NCBI RefSeq assembly: GCF_963675905.1
Contig: NZ_OY780936.1
Span: forward strand, 4,101,946-4,165,945
Length of the DNA stretch: 64,000 nt
Source of the DNA: an uncultured Bacteroides sp.
GTDB lineage: Bacteria; Bacteroidota; Bacteroidia; Bacteroidales; Bacteroidaceae
Direction: 5' to 3'
Below the pieces are notes generated by a model that worked only from the letters and a program-made list of their open reading frames with translations, made no database searches and was not told the DNA's origin. Below, in pieces: positions 38,109 through 47,583 of the stretch. A program made the position numbers and the translations under genes. The stretch's first letter is position 1. The number at the start of each line of letters is the position of its first letter.

Positions 38109-40555
38109 AAACTATCTCGCAATTATTATGCGCAAAACGCATTGGTGATAAAGAATCACGCATCGATTGGCTTTTAACAGACAGCCGGTCACTCTGTTTC
38201 GCTGAAGAAACTCTTTTTTTTGCTTTACAAAGCAAACGTAACGATGGTCATAAATATATCTCCGATCTATATGCCCGGGGTGTCAGAAATTTTGTTGTAA
38301 GCCAGTTACCTGATACTGCATCTTTTACTGATGCTAACTTTCTGGTGGTTGCCAATCCGCTGAAGGCATTACAGAAACTGGCCGAATTGCATCGTGCTAA
38401 ATTCCAGATTCCTGTTATCGGTGTTACAGGCAGTAATGGGAAAACTGTGGTAAAAGAATGGCTGCACCAGTTGCTCAGCCCCGATCGTGTTATCACACGT
38501 TCTCCGCGTAGTTATAATTCTCAGATCGGTGTACCGCTCTCCGTATGGCAGCTGAACGAAGAATCAGAACTGGCTATCATTGAAGCCGGCATCTCAGAAA
38601 TGGGAGAGATGAGAGCTTTGCAATCCATTATTCGTCCTACTATCGGTATACTTACCAACATTGGTGGTGCACATCAGGAAAACTTCTTCTCTCTGCAGGA
38701 TAAGTGTATGGAAAAGGTCTCTCTGTTCAAGGATTGCGATGTTGTAATCTATAATGGAGACAACGATCTTATCTCAGATTGTGTTGCCAAGAACATGCTT
38801 GCAGCCAGAGAGATTGCCTGGTCAAAGAAAGATAAGGAGAAACCTCTTTTTATCAGTGCTATAAACAAGGGTACCGATAGTACTACTATCAGCTACCGTT
38901 ATCTTGGATTTGATAATAGCTATACTATTCCGTTTATTGATGATGCTTCCATAGAAAACTCCCTCAACTGTCTGGCTGCCTGTCTTTACCTGATGGTGCC
39001 TAATGAGGAGATTACTGCACGGATGGCTAAACTGGAACCTGTAGCCATGCGTCTTGAAGTAAAAGAGGGTAAGAATGGTTGCGTGCTTATTAATGATACT
39101 TATAATTCAGATATAGCTTCACTCGATATTGCACTCGATTTCCTTTACCGTCGTTCGGAAGCCAAAGGAATGAAGCGCACACTGATTCTCTCTGATATAC
39201 TTGAAACCGGACAAAGCACTACTTTACTCTACAGAAAGGTGGCTCAGCTGGTTCATAGCAGAGGTATTAACAAGATAATAGGAGTAGGGCCCGAGATTAC
39301 TTCCATTGCCAAGAAATTCGAAATAGAAAAATATTTCTTCCCTAATACGGAAGCATTTCTCAAGTCGGAAGTCTTTTCTTCTTTGCGTAACGAGGTAATT
39401 CTTATCAAAGGTTCCCGCGATTTTGCTTTCGAACGCATTTCGGAAGAGCTCGAACTGAAGGTTCACGAAACTATCCTGGAGATTAACCTGAATGCACTGG
39501 TTGCCAATCTTAACTATTTCCGCTCCAAGCTGAAGCCGGAGACTAAGATGGTGTGCATGGTCAAGGCATTTGCTTATGGTGCAGGTTCTTATGAAGTGGC
39601 AAAGACTTTGCAGGATCATCGGGTAGATTACCTGGCAGTAGCTGTGGCCGATGAAGGTTCCGACCTCCGTAAGGCTGGTATCACCGGATCTATCATGATT
39701 ATGAATCCGGAGATGTCTGCATTCAAAACCATGTTCGACTATAAGCTCGAACCTGAAGTATATAGCTTCCATCTGCTCGATGCCCTGATTAAAGAGGCCG
39801 AGAAAGAAGGTATTACCAATTTCCCTATCCATGTAAAACTGGATACCGGTATGCACCGTCTGGGATTTGCTCCCGAGGATATGCCTGAGCTGATTAAACG
39901 ACTGAAATCGCAGAATGCAGTTCTTCCTCGTTCGGTATTCTCTCACCTGGTAGGTAGTGATAGCGATAAATTCGATACCTTTACCCGTCAGCAGATCGAG
40001 ATATTCGATGAAGCATCTCTGCAGCTCACTTCCGCTTTCCAGCATAAAATTCTGCGTCATATCTGCAACTCTGCCGGTATTGAAAGATTCCCCGGTGCAC
40101 AGCATGATATGGTACGTCTGGGTATTGGTCTCTATGGAGTCAGTGCTGTTGATAACTCTATCATTAATAATGTGAGCACACTAAAGACCACTATCCTTCA
40201 GATACGTGATGTGCCTAAGGAAGATTCTGTGGGTTATAGCCGTAAAGGACACCTGGAAAGAGATTCGCGCATAGCAGCCATTCCTATTGGTTATGCCGAC
40301 GGATTGAACCGCCACCTGGGTAATGGAAATGCTTACTGCATGGTTAATGGAAAGAAAGCTCCCTATGTGGGCAATATCTGCATGGATGTATGCATGATTG
40401 ATGTTACTGATATTGACTGTAAAGAGGGTGATAATGCCATTATATTTGGCGATGAATTGCCTATAACTGTCCTGTCTGATATATTAGATACTATTCCTTA
40501 CGAAATTCTTACCAGTGTTTCTTCACGGGTTAAGAGGGTTTATTTCCAGGATTAG
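38093..40555 (+). CDS. murF-alr: Bifunctional MurF (UDP-MurNAc-tripeptide D-Ala-D-Ala ligase) / alanine racemase
   Basis: An 820-residue fusion. Residues ~1-450 are MurF: GVTGSNGKTVVKEWL (ATP loop), IEAGISEMGEMRAL, INDTYNSDIASLDIAL. Residues ~455-820 are a PLP alanine racemase: VCMVKAFAYGAG with the PLP Lys491, HVKLDTGMHRLGF, MVRLGIGLYG, and GNICMDVCMIDVT. The racemase makes D-Ala; D-Ala-D-Ala then feeds the ligase, so one polypeptide covers two nearby steps. Such fusions are characteristic of Bacteroidetes. Confidence 0.96.
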   Translation: MSYSIETISQLLCAKRIGDKESRIDWLLTDSRSLCFAEETLFFALQSKRNDGHKYISDLYARGVRNFVVSQLPDTASFTDANFLVVANPLKALQKLAELHRAKFQIPVIGVTGSNGKTVVKEWLHQLLSPDRVITRSPRSYNSQIGVPLSVWQLNEESELAIIEAGISEMGEMRALQSIIRPTIGILTNIGGAHQENFFSLQDKCMEKVSLFKDCDVVIYNGDNDLISDCVAKNMLAAREIAWSKKDKEKPLFISAINKGTDSTTISYRYLGFDNSYTIPFIDDASIENSLNCLAACLYLMVPNEEITARMAKLEPVAMRLEVKEGKNGCVLINDTYNSDIASLDIALDFLYRRSEAKGMKRTLILSDILETGQSTTLLYRKVAQLVHSRGINKIIGVGPEITSIAKKFEIEKYFFPNTEAFLKSEVFSSLRNEVILIKGSRDFAFERISEELELKVHETILEINLNALVANLNYFRSKLKPETKMVCMVKAFAYGAGSYEVAKTLQDHRVDYLAVAVADEGSDLRKAGITGSIMIMNPEMSAFKTMFDYKLEPEVYSFHLLDALIKEAEKEGITNFPIHVKLDTGMHRLGFAPEDMPELIKRLKSQNAVLPRSVFSHLVGSDSDKFDTFTRQQIEIFDEASLQLTSAFQHKILRHICNSAGIERFPGAQHDMVRLGIGLYGVSAVDNSIINNVSTLKTTILQIRDVPKEDSVGYSRKGHLERDSRIAAIPIGYADGLNRHLGNGNAYCMVNGKKAPYVGNICMDVCMIDVTDIDCKEGDNAIIFGDELPITVLSDILDTIPYEILTSVSSRVKRVYFQD

Positions 40556-40603
40556 TTTTTGCTTTATCAGTAATTAATTGGGCAGAATTATTTGCAGGTT
40601 TAT

Positions 40604-40611
40604 TACTTTTG
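40604..40611 (+). promoter_or_regulatory. -7 box upstream of tatA
   Basis: TACTTTTG matches TAnnTTTG, about 50 bp before the tatA ATG. The nearest TTG upstream (40578-40580) is 23 nt away, slightly too far for a standard -33. Confidence 0.45.
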
Positions 40612-40660
40612 GCTAGCTTTGTCATCTAAACAAACACTAATAATTTAATAATCAATCTGT

Positions 40661-40879
40661 ATGTTGAATAGCATTTTACTTTGGAGTGTCGGATTCCCGG
40701 AAATCCTTGTTTTGGCTTTAATTGTGCTGCTCCTTTTTGGTGGAAAGAAAATCCCCGAACTGATGAAAGGACTGGGCAAAGGTGTAAAGAGCTTTAAAGA
40801 CGGTATTAAAGAAGCCGAAAATGAGATTAAGAATACGAAAGACGAATTAGACAAGCCCTCGGAAGAAGAGAAAAAATAA
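40661..40879 (+). CDS. tatA: Twin-arginine translocase subunit TatA
   Basis: A 72-residue protein with one N-terminal membrane helix, the [27 protein letters not shown] amphipathic region typical of TatA, and a charged tail. TatA oligomers form the pore for folded proteins bearing an RR signal. No tatB gene is visible, so this appears to be a minimal TatAC system. tatC follows after 6 bp. Confidence 0.95.
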   Translation: MLNSILLWSVGFPEILVLALIVLLLFGGKKIPELMKGLGKGVKSFKDGIKEAENEIKNTKDELDKPSEEEKK

Positions 40880-40885
40880 GTGCGC

Positions 40886-41689
40886 ATGGCTGAAATGACG
40901 TTCTGGGATCACTTGGACGAGTTACGTCGTGTGCTCTTCAGGGTATGTGGAGTATGGTTTGTATTGCTGATAGGTTTTTTTATTGCAATGCCCTATCTGT
41001 TCGATGCGGTAATTCTTGCACCTTGTCACAATGATTTTGCCTTTTATTCCCTTCTTCACAAGATAGGGGATTTGCTCCAATTGTCCGATGAGTTTTTTAC
41101 CCAACAATTTGAGGTGAAGCTGATTAATATCAATCTGGCTTCGCCTTTCTTTATTCATATTTCCACTGCCTTCTGGATGTCGGTAGTGGTGTCTGTACCC
41201 TATTTACTGTTCGAGATATGGGGATTTATCAAACCTGCACTCTATGATAACGAGAAGGGTAATGTGCGTACCGCCCTCAGTATTGGAACAATCATGTTCT
41301 TTCTGGGTGTGCTGCTGGGATATTTTATGGTCTTCCCGCTTACCCTGCGTTTCCTGGCAACCTATCAGATAAGTGCAGAGATAGTCAATCAGATTTCTCT
41401 GAATTCCTATATAGATAATTTTATGATGCTTATCCTCATGATGGGACTGGTTTTCGAGCTTCCGCTTGTAACCTGGATGATGGCTAAAATCGGAATTGTC
41501 ACAAAGTCGCTTCTTAGGAAATACAGAAAACATGCCATTGTGGCTATCTTTATAATAGCTGCTATAATTACCCCAACCGGAGATCCGTTCACCCTCTCAG
41601 TGGTAGCCATTCCTCTTTGCCTGCTCTATGAAATGAGCATCCTTATTATTAAGGATAAGAAGAAAGAAATTGCAGAGGAAGAAGAATGA
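40886..41689 (+). CDS. tatC: Twin-arginine translocase subunit TatC
   Basis: A ~267-residue, six-helix protein. Signatures: MTFWDHLDELRRVLFR at the N-terminus, FEIWGFIKPALYDNEK and ITPTGDPFTLSVVAIPL. TatC binds the twin-arginine signal. I favour the ATG at 40886 over the GTG at 40880 because the family starts near the DHL(D/E)ELR helix. Its stop overlaps the next gene's ATG by 4 bp. Confidence 0.95.
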   Translation: MAEMTFWDHLDELRRVLFRVCGVWFVLLIGFFIAMPYLFDAVILAPCHNDFAFYSLLHKIGDLLQLSDEFFTQQFEVKLININLASPFFIHISTAFWMSVVVSVPYLLFEIWGFIKPALYDNEKGNVRTALSIGTIMFFLGVLLGYFMVFPLTLRFLATYQISAEIVNQISLNSYIDNFMMLILMMGLVFELPLVTWMMAKIGIVTKSLLRKYRKHAIVAIFIIAAIITPTGDPFTLSVVAIPLCLLYEMSILIIKDKKKEIAEEEE

Positions 41690-44600
41690 ATCAATTAGCA
41701 AATGAATATTATGACTCCCTCCTGAGGATATACCTCAGCGAGGAGAGTTCTCTTACAATGAAATACAGGCAAATGCGTGACCTGCTCGAACGCCTTTGCC
41801 GACAATCCATGCAGAACGAGCAACTGCAGATGACCGATCTTTCTGCTCGTATCAGCTACCTGGCATCCATTGCTTCACTTTCGCGCAATGCTCAGAATCA
41901 GTTGCACACCTTTCGGCTTACTTCCAATGCGGTGATGAACCGTCGTGAAGAACCTACCCGCGAGAATCTTCTTCGAGATCTTCGTACCCTGGCTTTAACG
42001 GTGAAGAAACTGTTTCAGATGGATATTCCTCAGGAGCTTTACGATCTGTTACCCAGTCAGGCAGATGTACCTTATGCTCCTGTCACTGCTCCCCGTAACG
42101 AAACTATTCGTCGGGTAAGGGTTTGTTTTCAGTCGGCCGATGATACTTATCTCTATGTTATCCCGGCTGACAGAACGGTGGACGAACCGCTGAAAGTGCG
42201 CTATGCAGTAGCCGGTAAGAATCAAGAGTTCAATGAAACCATTGATCAGCTCTGGAATTGTGCACAACTAAATCTGCTCGATGTCACGGTGGATCAGGAG
42301 GGAATCCTTATTCCTTCCATGATTGTGCTCGAACCGGATTATATGATTGATATCAGTACCCTGGCCGAATGTTTCAAAGATTACGGTCATCATCCGGCAA
42401 ACTATATACTTGGCCGCTTACAACCTATGTCCAACACACGTCCCTTGTTACTCGGTAATATAGCCAATCTTTTTCTGGACGAGTGGATTCATGCCGATGG
42501 AGATGTTGATTATATAGAGTGTATGCGCAAAGCATTCCGCACCTATCCCATAGAGTTGGCTTCCTGTGAAGATCTGCTCGATCCAAAGCTGGAGTTCGAG
42601 TTCTTTAACGACTGCAAAACTCATTTTGAACATATAAAAGAGGTGGTGACTGATACTTTCCTTGCTCCGGGGTATCATCTAAATAAGGAAGATGCCGTAC
42701 TGGAACCCTCGTATGTGTGCGAGGCGCTTGGCTTGCAGGGACGTCTCGACTATATGCAGCGGGATATGAGCAGCTTTATAGAAATGAAATCGGGAAAGGC
42801 CGACGAATATATCATCAAAGGAAAAATTGAACCCAAAGAGAATCATAAGGTGCAGATGCTTCTTTATCTGGCAGTGCTGGAATATAGTATGGGTATCAGT
42901 CATAAGAAAGTGCATCCCTATTTGCTCTATACGCGTTACCCGTTGCTTTACCCGGCTCGTCCGTCGTGGGCATTGGTCCGCCGGGCTATTAACCTGCGCA
43001 ACCTTATTGTGGCTGGGGAACATGCAGTTCAGTTGCAAAACAGTTCCGCGTATACGTTCGAAGTACTGAGTGAGATTACTCCTTCCGTACTCAATGAAAA
43101 TCACCTGCGTGGCATGTTCTGGGAACGCTATCTGGCTCCGTCCATCTCTGCTTTTGGCAATAACTTCAATGCACTCTCCCAACTGGAACAAAGCTATTAT
43201 CTTACACTCTATAACTTCATTGTCAAGGAGCAATACATTTCCAAATCGGGCGAGATGGAATATGACGGGCGTGCGGGAGCAGCTTCCCTCTGGTTGGCTA
43301 CTCTCGAGGAGAAACGGGAAGCGGGAGAGATTCTTTACGATCTTACTATTAAAGAAAATCGTGCAGCCGATGCACATAAAGCCACAGTTACGTTTACCAT
43401 TCCCCGATACGAGGAGGAGTTCCTTCCAAATTTCAGGGTGGGAGATGTGGTGCTTTTCTATGAACGAAATAAAACAGAAGATGCGGCTACCAATAAAATG
43501 GTCTTTAAAGGGAGCATAGCTGCCATCAACTCAGAAGAGATTGCTGTGCGCATCCGTGCTTCGCAGCAAAATCCTTCCGTGCTTCCTCAGGAGAGTCTTT
43601 ATGCTGTGGAGCATGACAGTATGGATACATCCTTTAAAAGCATGTTCCAGTCGCTTACCCTTTTTGCTGAGGCTAATAAAGATCGTCGCGACCTGCTGCT
43701 GGCTCAGCGGAAACCGTTGTTCGATACCTCTTTCGATGAACAGATTACTCAGGCCACCAACGATTTTGCACGTATCACACTGAAAGCTCTTGCTGCCAAA
43801 GATTTCTTCCTGCTTGTGGGACCTCCCGGAACCGGGAAAACCTCCTGGGCATTGAAACAGATGGTTACTGCCTTTCATAAGCAACCTCATACGCATATCT
43901 TACTGCTTGCTTATACCAATAGGGCAGTAGACGAGATTTGCAAATCCATTTCATCCATCACTCCGGAGATCGATTATATCCGAGTGGGTAGTGAGCTCTC
44001 GTGCGAAGAGCGCTTCCGCCCTCATCTTATCGAGAATGTGCTGGCCTCCTGTAACCGTCGTTCAGAAGTCAGCGAACGTATATCTCAATGTCGCGTAATC
44101 GTGGGTACCGTTGCCTCCATATCCAATAAGCCCGATCTCTTCCGTCTCAAGAAGTTCGATGTGGCTATTGTCGATGAGGCTACCCAAATACTTGAACCTC
44201 AGTTGTTGGGCATTCTTTGTGCTAAAGACAGGAAAGGGGATAATGCTGTTGGCCGGTTTATCCTCATTGGCGATCATAAACAACTTCCTGCAGTTGTAAT
44301 GCAGAGTAGCCACCAGTCAAGAATTGCTTCAGAAGATCTTGTTTCTGTAGGAGTCACTAATCTCAAAGATTCCCTTTTCGAACGCCTTTACCGTTATTAT
44401 GCTCACGATCCGGAAAACCGGGTAGTCGATATGCTCTGCAAGCAGGGACGAATGAACCCTGCCGTAGCTCTATTCCCTAATAAAGCTTTCTACGGAGGCA
44501 AGTTAGAACCAGTAGGTTTGCCCCATCAGCTGGAAACAGATTCCCCTTACGGAGATAGGGTACAATTTATACCTTCTCAACCGCATACCGGTGGCGGGTC

Positions 44601-45036
44601 CGATAAATGTAATATCTACGAAGCCCGTTTGGCAGCCGATATCGCTGTGCAAGTCTACAACCGTCGCCCTGAAAAATTCGATGCTGCCCGTTCATTGGGT
44701 ATCATAACCCCTTACCGCAGTCAGATAGCCATGATAAAGAAAGAGCTTGCCCTTCGCCAGATTCCTGCGCTCAATGATATACAGGTAGATACCGTGGAGC
44801 GCTTTCAGGGCAGTGAGCGGGATGTTATCATCTACTCTTTCAGTGTTAACTATCCCTGGCAGCTACAGTTCCTCAGTAATATAACCGAGGAAGATGGGGT
44901 GGAAATTGATCGCAAACTCAATGTGGCATTAACGCGAGCCCGTAAGCAAATGTATTTAATTGGGTCGCCAGAATTATTAAAACTTAATAAAATATATAAA
45001 GCTTTGATTAAATTAATACTTCCTACCTTTCATTAA
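41686..45036 (+). CDS. Dna2-like protein: PD-(D/E)XK nuclease plus superfamily 1 helicase
   Basis: An 1116-residue protein. The middle (~330-400) has RecB-type nuclease residues: Asp355 in GRLDYMQ, Glu366 and Lys368 in IEMKSGK, Gln390 in HKVQMLLYLAVLEY. The C-terminal ~420 residues are an Upf1/Dna2-type SF1 helicase: Walker A GPPGTGKT (712-719), Walker B VDEATQ, GDHKQLPAVV, ITPYRSQIAMI, VDTVERFQGSERDV and ALTRARKQMYLIG. The region in between resembles an OB/beta-barrel insertion. The combination is that of Dna2-like DNA-processing enzymes. It overlaps tatC by 4 bp; this is probably an operonic accident. Confidence 0.85.
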   Translation: MNQLANEYYDSLLRIYLSEESSLTMKYRQMRDLLERLCRQSMQNEQLQMTDLSARISYLASIASLSRNAQNQLHTFRLTSNAVMNRREEPTRENLLRDLRTLALTVKKLFQMDIPQELYDLLPSQADVPYAPVTAPRNETIRRVRVCFQSADDTYLYVIPADRTVDEPLKVRYAVAGKNQEFNETIDQLWNCAQLNLLDVTVDQEGILIPSMIVLEPDYMIDISTLAECFKDYGHHPANYILGRLQPMSNTRPLLLGNIANLFLDEWIHADGDVDYIECMRKAFRTYPIELASCEDLLDPKLEFEFFNDCKTHFEHIKEVVTDTFLAPGYHLNKEDAVLEPSYVCEALGLQGRLDYMQRDMSSFIEMKSGKADEYIIKGKIEPKENHKVQMLLYLAVLEYSMGISHKKVHPYLLYTRYPLLYPARPSWALVRRAINLRNLIVAGEHAVQLQNSSAYTFEVLSEITPSVLNENHLRGMFWERYLAPSISAFGNNFNALSQLEQSYYLTLYNFIVKEQYISKSGEMEYDGRAGAASLWLATLEEKREAGEILYDLTIKENRAADAHKATVTFTIPRYEEEFLPNFRVGDVVLFYERNKTEDAATNKMVFKGSIAAINSEEIAVRIRASQQNPSVLPQESLYAVEHDSMDTSFKSMFQSLTLFAEANKDRRDLLLAQRKPLFDTSFDEQITQATNDFARITLKALAAKDFFLLVGPPGTGKTSWALKQMVTAFHKQPHTHILLLAYTNRAVDEICKSISSITPEIDYIRVGSELSCEERFRPHLIENVLASCNRRSEVSERISQCRVIVGTVASISNKPDLFRLKKFDVAIVDEATQILEPQLLGILCAKDRKGDNAVGRFILIGDHKQLPAVVMQSSHQSRIASEDLVSVGVTNLKDSLFERLYRYYAHDPENRVVDMLCKQGRMNPAVALFPNKAFYGGKLEPVGLPHQLETDSPYGDRVQFIPSQPHTGGGSDKCNIYEARLAADIAVQVYNRRPEKFDAARSLGIITPYRSQIAMIKKELALRQIPALNDIQVDTVERFQGSERDVIIYSFSVNYPWQLQFLSNITEEDGVEIDRKLNVALTRARKQMYLIGSPELLKLNKIYKALIKLILPTFH

Positions 45037-45059
45037 CATGCTCAAGTGAAAAAAAGGCT

Positions 45060-45067
45060 TATCTTTG
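45060..45067 (+). promoter_or_regulatory. -7-like box of a possible short transcript
   Basis: TATCTTTG lies 24 bp after the helicase stop and ~50 bp before a terminator. No -33 box is seen. Confidence 0.35.
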
Positions 45068-45073
45068 CACTAC

Positions 45074-45142
45074 GTTTTTTTCATAGAGATTTAGATTTAA
45101 GGTTAGAAGAATTGTGGAAGTCGTGAGACTTCCCTTTTTTTT
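45074..45142 (+). ncRNA. Candidate small RNA (~70 nt)
   Basis: Bounded by TATCTTTG at 45060-45067 and a terminator hairpin GGAAGTC GTGA GACTTCC followed by nine T at 45134-45142. No ORF inside. It could equally be just the terminator of the helicase operon. Confidence 0.3.
45116..45142 (+). terminator. Terminator downstream of the helicase gene
   Basis: A 7-bp perfect stem with a GTGA tetraloop (45116-45133) and a T9 tract. Confidence 0.9.
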
Positions 45143-45156
45143 AAGATCTAAAGAAG

Positions 45157-45185
45157 AAGGTCGCCCCATAAAGGCGGCCTTTTTT
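45157..45185 (+). terminator. Second terminator hairpin
   Basis: AAGGTCGCC (45157-45165) pairs with GGCGGCCTT (45173-45181), followed by T's. It reinforces the stop of plus-strand transcription. Confidence 0.8.
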
Positions 45186-45211
45186 GATTCAATACTATGT
45201 CTTGCTTTAAA

Positions 45212-45252
45212 AATAAAGAAAGGGCGCTCAGTCAACGACCGGGCACCCTTTC
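45212..45252 (-). terminator. Terminator of the MFS carrier gene
   Basis: On the minus strand GAAAGGGTGC (45252-45243) pairs with GCGCCCTTTC (45227-45218), one G-T wobble, followed by TTTATTTTT. It lies ~40 bp after the stop. Confidence 0.75.
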
Positions 45253-45287
45253 TCAATTTATTAACCGTATTTTTATCTTTTCATCTA

Positions 45288-46673
45288 TTATAGATCAGTG
45301 ATAATCTTGTATTGAGGAACAAGAGTTTTCATAATAACCCATGCAATAAGATAAGCAAAGGCACATACACCAAACATAATTCCGTAAGCTACAGTTGGAT
45401 TAGCAGCATACAAGTCTGTGATAAATCCGGCAAACAGCTGAATCAATACACCACCGATACCACCGGCCAAACCACCGATACCTGTTACAGAAGCGATAGC
45501 CTTTTTAGGGAACATGTCAGATACTGTAGTGAACAAGTTAGCCGACCAAGCCTGGTGAGCAGCACCTGCCAGACAGATAATACCTGTAGCTATATACATA
45601 GCAGCGCTACCAAAGTGTTCTACATTACCAAAGTATTGAGTCGACAATAAAGCAACAGGGCAAAGAGCGATAAGGAACATGGAAGTCATACGGGCTTTGT
45701 AAGCATTCATACCCTTGTTCATAAAGAACATTGGAATACTACCACCAAATACACTACCAATAATTGCGATACCGAATACAATAAATGTAGGCCACATTAC
45801 TTCCTGAGTAGTCATGTGGAATTGTTTTTTCAGGTAGTCAGGCAACCAGAACAACAAGAACCACCAAACACCATCAGTCATGAACTTACCGAAGAAGAAA
45901 GACCATGTTTGTGGGTATCTTAACATTTTACCCCATGAAATCTTTTCCTTTATACCAGCCTTTTCATTTTCAACCTGTTCAGGAGTAAGTTCAGCATCGT
46001 CAATGTGAATATAGTCATATTCGCTTTGGCTAATCTTACCAGTTTCAAGCAACTTCTTCTGTGATTTGAATAGTGCAAACCAGAAGAACAACCAAATAAA
46101 ACCAATACCACCTGTCAGGATGAATGCCATCTTCCATCCAAGAGCCGGACCGAAGTAAACCAAACACCATGGAACAAACAGTGCAGAAATCATTGCACCT
46201 ACGTTCGAACCACTGTTAAAGATACCGGTTGCCAAAGAACGTTCGCGTTTTGGGAACCACTCTGTTACAGTTTTGATAGATCCAGGGAAGTTACCGGCTT
46301 CACCAAGTCCGAATACACTTCTGATTGCTACGTGCAAAGCTACAGTCTTTCCTACAAAAGCATTAGCGATACCACTAAATGACCACACAATTAAAGAGAG
46401 GGCCAATCCCATCTTTGCACCGATCTTATCAATAACAACACCGGAGAAAACAGTGAAGCCAGCATAAGCGGCAGTAAAGAATGCAGTAACATAAGAGAAG
46501 TCAGAGTTACTCCAACCAAAACCACCTTCTGCCACTGGTGAGCAGAAAAATTCTTTTAGAAAGGCAATTACGTTACGATCCATGTAGTTAATGGTCGTAG
46601 CAAAGAATAGTAAGGAACAAATAACCCATCTGTAACGGGTCATTTTTTCATTCACATTCTGAAATGTACTCAT
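45288..46673 (-). CDS. MFS transporter, hexuronate (ExuT/ACS) family
   Basis: A 461-residue, 12-helix carrier of the anion:cation symporter family. Signatures: TINYMDRNVIAFL in helix 1, GVVIDKIGAKMGL, GLGEAGNFPGSIKTVTEWFPKRERSLATGIFNSGSNVG, which is the ACS/ExuT family fingerprint. It probably imports a hexuronate with protons; the exact substrate is inferred from family only. No uronate-degrading genes are adjacent. A -7 box (TAATTTTG, 46722-46715, minus strand) lies ~45 bp upstream. Confidence 0.85.
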   Translation of the reverse strand: MSTFQNVNEKMTRYRWVICSLLFFATTINYMDRNVIAFLKEFFCSPVAEGGFGWSNSDFSYVTAFFTAAYAGFTVFSGVVIDKIGAKMGLALSLIVWSFSGIANAFVGKTVALHVAIRSVFGLGEAGNFPGSIKTVTEWFPKRERSLATGIFNSGSNVGAMISALFVPWCLVYFGPALGWKMAFILTGGIGFIWLFFWFALFKSQKKLLETGKISQSEYDYIHIDDAELTPEQVENEKAGIKEKISWGKMLRYPQTWSFFFGKFMTDGVWWFLLFWLPDYLKKQFHMTTQEVMWPTFIVFGIAIIGSVFGGSIPMFFMNKGMNAYKARMTSMFLIALCPVALLSTQYFGNVEHFGSAAMYIATGIICLAGAAHQAWSANLFTTVSDMFPKKAIASVTGIGGLAGGIGGVLIQLFAGFITDLYAANPTVAYGIMFGVCAFAYLIAWVIMKTLVPQYKIITDL

Positions 46674-46714
46674 GATAAATGATTTAATAATTAGTAATTT
46701 TAAAATAATGGGAC

Positions 46715-46722
46715 CAAAATTA
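46715..46722 (-). promoter_or_regulatory. -7 box of the MFS carrier gene
   Basis: TAATTTTG on the minus strand, matching TAnnTTTG, no clear -33. Confidence 0.5.
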
Positions 46723-46773
46723 ATGATTATTATCGAGACGTATGGTATATTTTTTGCTCAAAATAGTGTATAA

Positions 46774-46807
46774 TTTGATTGTAAAAATCTGAAAGTTATT
46801 ACATTTG
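46774..46807 (+). promoter_or_regulatory. Promoter of upxY
   Basis: TTTG at 46774-46777, a 22-nt spacer and TACATTTG at 46800-46807. The start would lie near 46814, ~32 nt ahead of the ATG. Confidence 0.6.
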
Positions 46808-46845
46808 CAAAATAAATAAATGGAAATATCTGAAAACTGTAATTT

Positions 46846-47355
46846 ATGGAAATAAAAAAGAATACCCCTCAATGGTTTGCTGTCTATACTGCTCCTCGTG
46901 CAGAAAAAAAGGTTCGCGAACGTTTTCAGCAGTCGGGTATCGAGCATTATCTTCCTGTTCAGATGGTTACCAGGAAGTGGCACGACAGACTAAAAAAGGT
47001 GGAACAGCCAGTTCTCACAGGCTATATTTTTGTCCGTATCCTCCCCGAGGAAGCTTCTAAAGTGCTGATGACCTACGGTGCCATAGCTTTTGTGCGCGAG
47101 CAATCCCGCCCTGCTGTTATTCCCGATAGTCAGATAGAGCGTCTTCGCCAGATGGTGGAAATTTCGGAAGAAGAGATTGAGTTTACTCCTGCCGATCTGG
47201 ATCCTGGAACACCCGTTCGCATCGTTCGTGGCGAGCTGGCTGGTCTTATTGGTGAGATGGTGGAGGTCAAAGGCAAGTTTAAGGTTGCCGTTCGTCTCTC
47301 CGGATTAGGGTGTGCGCTCACAACTGTTAGCGCCAGTTGTTTGGAGAAGCTTTAA
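46846..47355 (+). CDS. upxY: UpxY-type NusG-like transcription antiterminator
   Basis: A 169-residue NusG paralogue: the NGN domain (WFAVYTAPRAEKKVRERFQQSGIEHYLPV, then LTGYIFVRI and a Phe/Val-rich end) spans ~9-105 and a KOW motif (PVRIVRGELAGLIGEMVEVKGKFKVAVRL) lies at ~125-155. In Bacteroides such UpxY proteins act in cis on their own capsular polysaccharide operon, preventing premature termination in the leader. Here the gene is cut off from the polysaccharide genes by a ~4.9-kb insert, and no upxZ follows. Confidence 0.88.
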   Translation: MEIKKNTPQWFAVYTAPRAEKKVRERFQQSGIEHYLPVQMVTRKWHDRLKKVEQPVLTGYIFVRILPEEASKVLMTYGAIAFVREQSRPAVIPDSQIERLRQMVEISEEEIEFTPADLDPGTPVRIVRGELAGLIGEMVEVKGKFKVAVRLSGLGCALTTVSASCLEKL

Positions 47356-47377
47356 TTTTTTATTTTGCTTTGATTGC

Positions 47378-47430
47378 AACTGGCCTTTTCTTTTGCCTTG
47401 ATGCAAAAGAAACAAAAAATCAAGGCTGCA
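47378..47430 (+). repeat. Left arm of a 53-bp perfect inverted repeat
   Basis: Reverse complement of 50856-50908 with no mismatch that I can see. It begins AACTGGCCTTTTC and ends CAAGGCTGCA. The two arms bracket the ATPase and Abi genes. Confidence 0.9.
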
Positions 47431-47564
47431 TTTTTTTTGCTAAAATCGAGAGGCTTGTAGCGGAAGGTGCTGAAACTCGCTTCGCTCAAACAGCAGCCCC
47501 TTCTTTTCGCTACAAACCTCCCGATTTCTTCACGCAAAAAAAAAGAGGCCGGTCCTGTTGGTTT
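47405..47564 (+). repeat. 160-bp direct repeat, copy 1
   Basis: Identical by eye to 49126-49285. Contains an internal long hairpin (GAGGCTTGTAGCG ... CGCTACAAACCTC and GAAGG/CCTTC inside). The two copies flank the ATPase gene. The remaining gap up to 47758 holds 93-bp-period GC-rich units. Confidence 0.9.
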
Positions 47565-47583
47565 CTGAGCGGGCTGCTGTTGT

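Noticed and set aside
39224-40105. 293-codon minus-strand frame inside murF-alr
   Set aside because: Antisense shadow of a conserved bifunctional enzyme; sequence has no domain character.
42679-43377. 232-codon minus-strand frame inside the nuclease-helicase gene
   Set aside because: Antisense shadow; the plus-strand frame carries all motifs.
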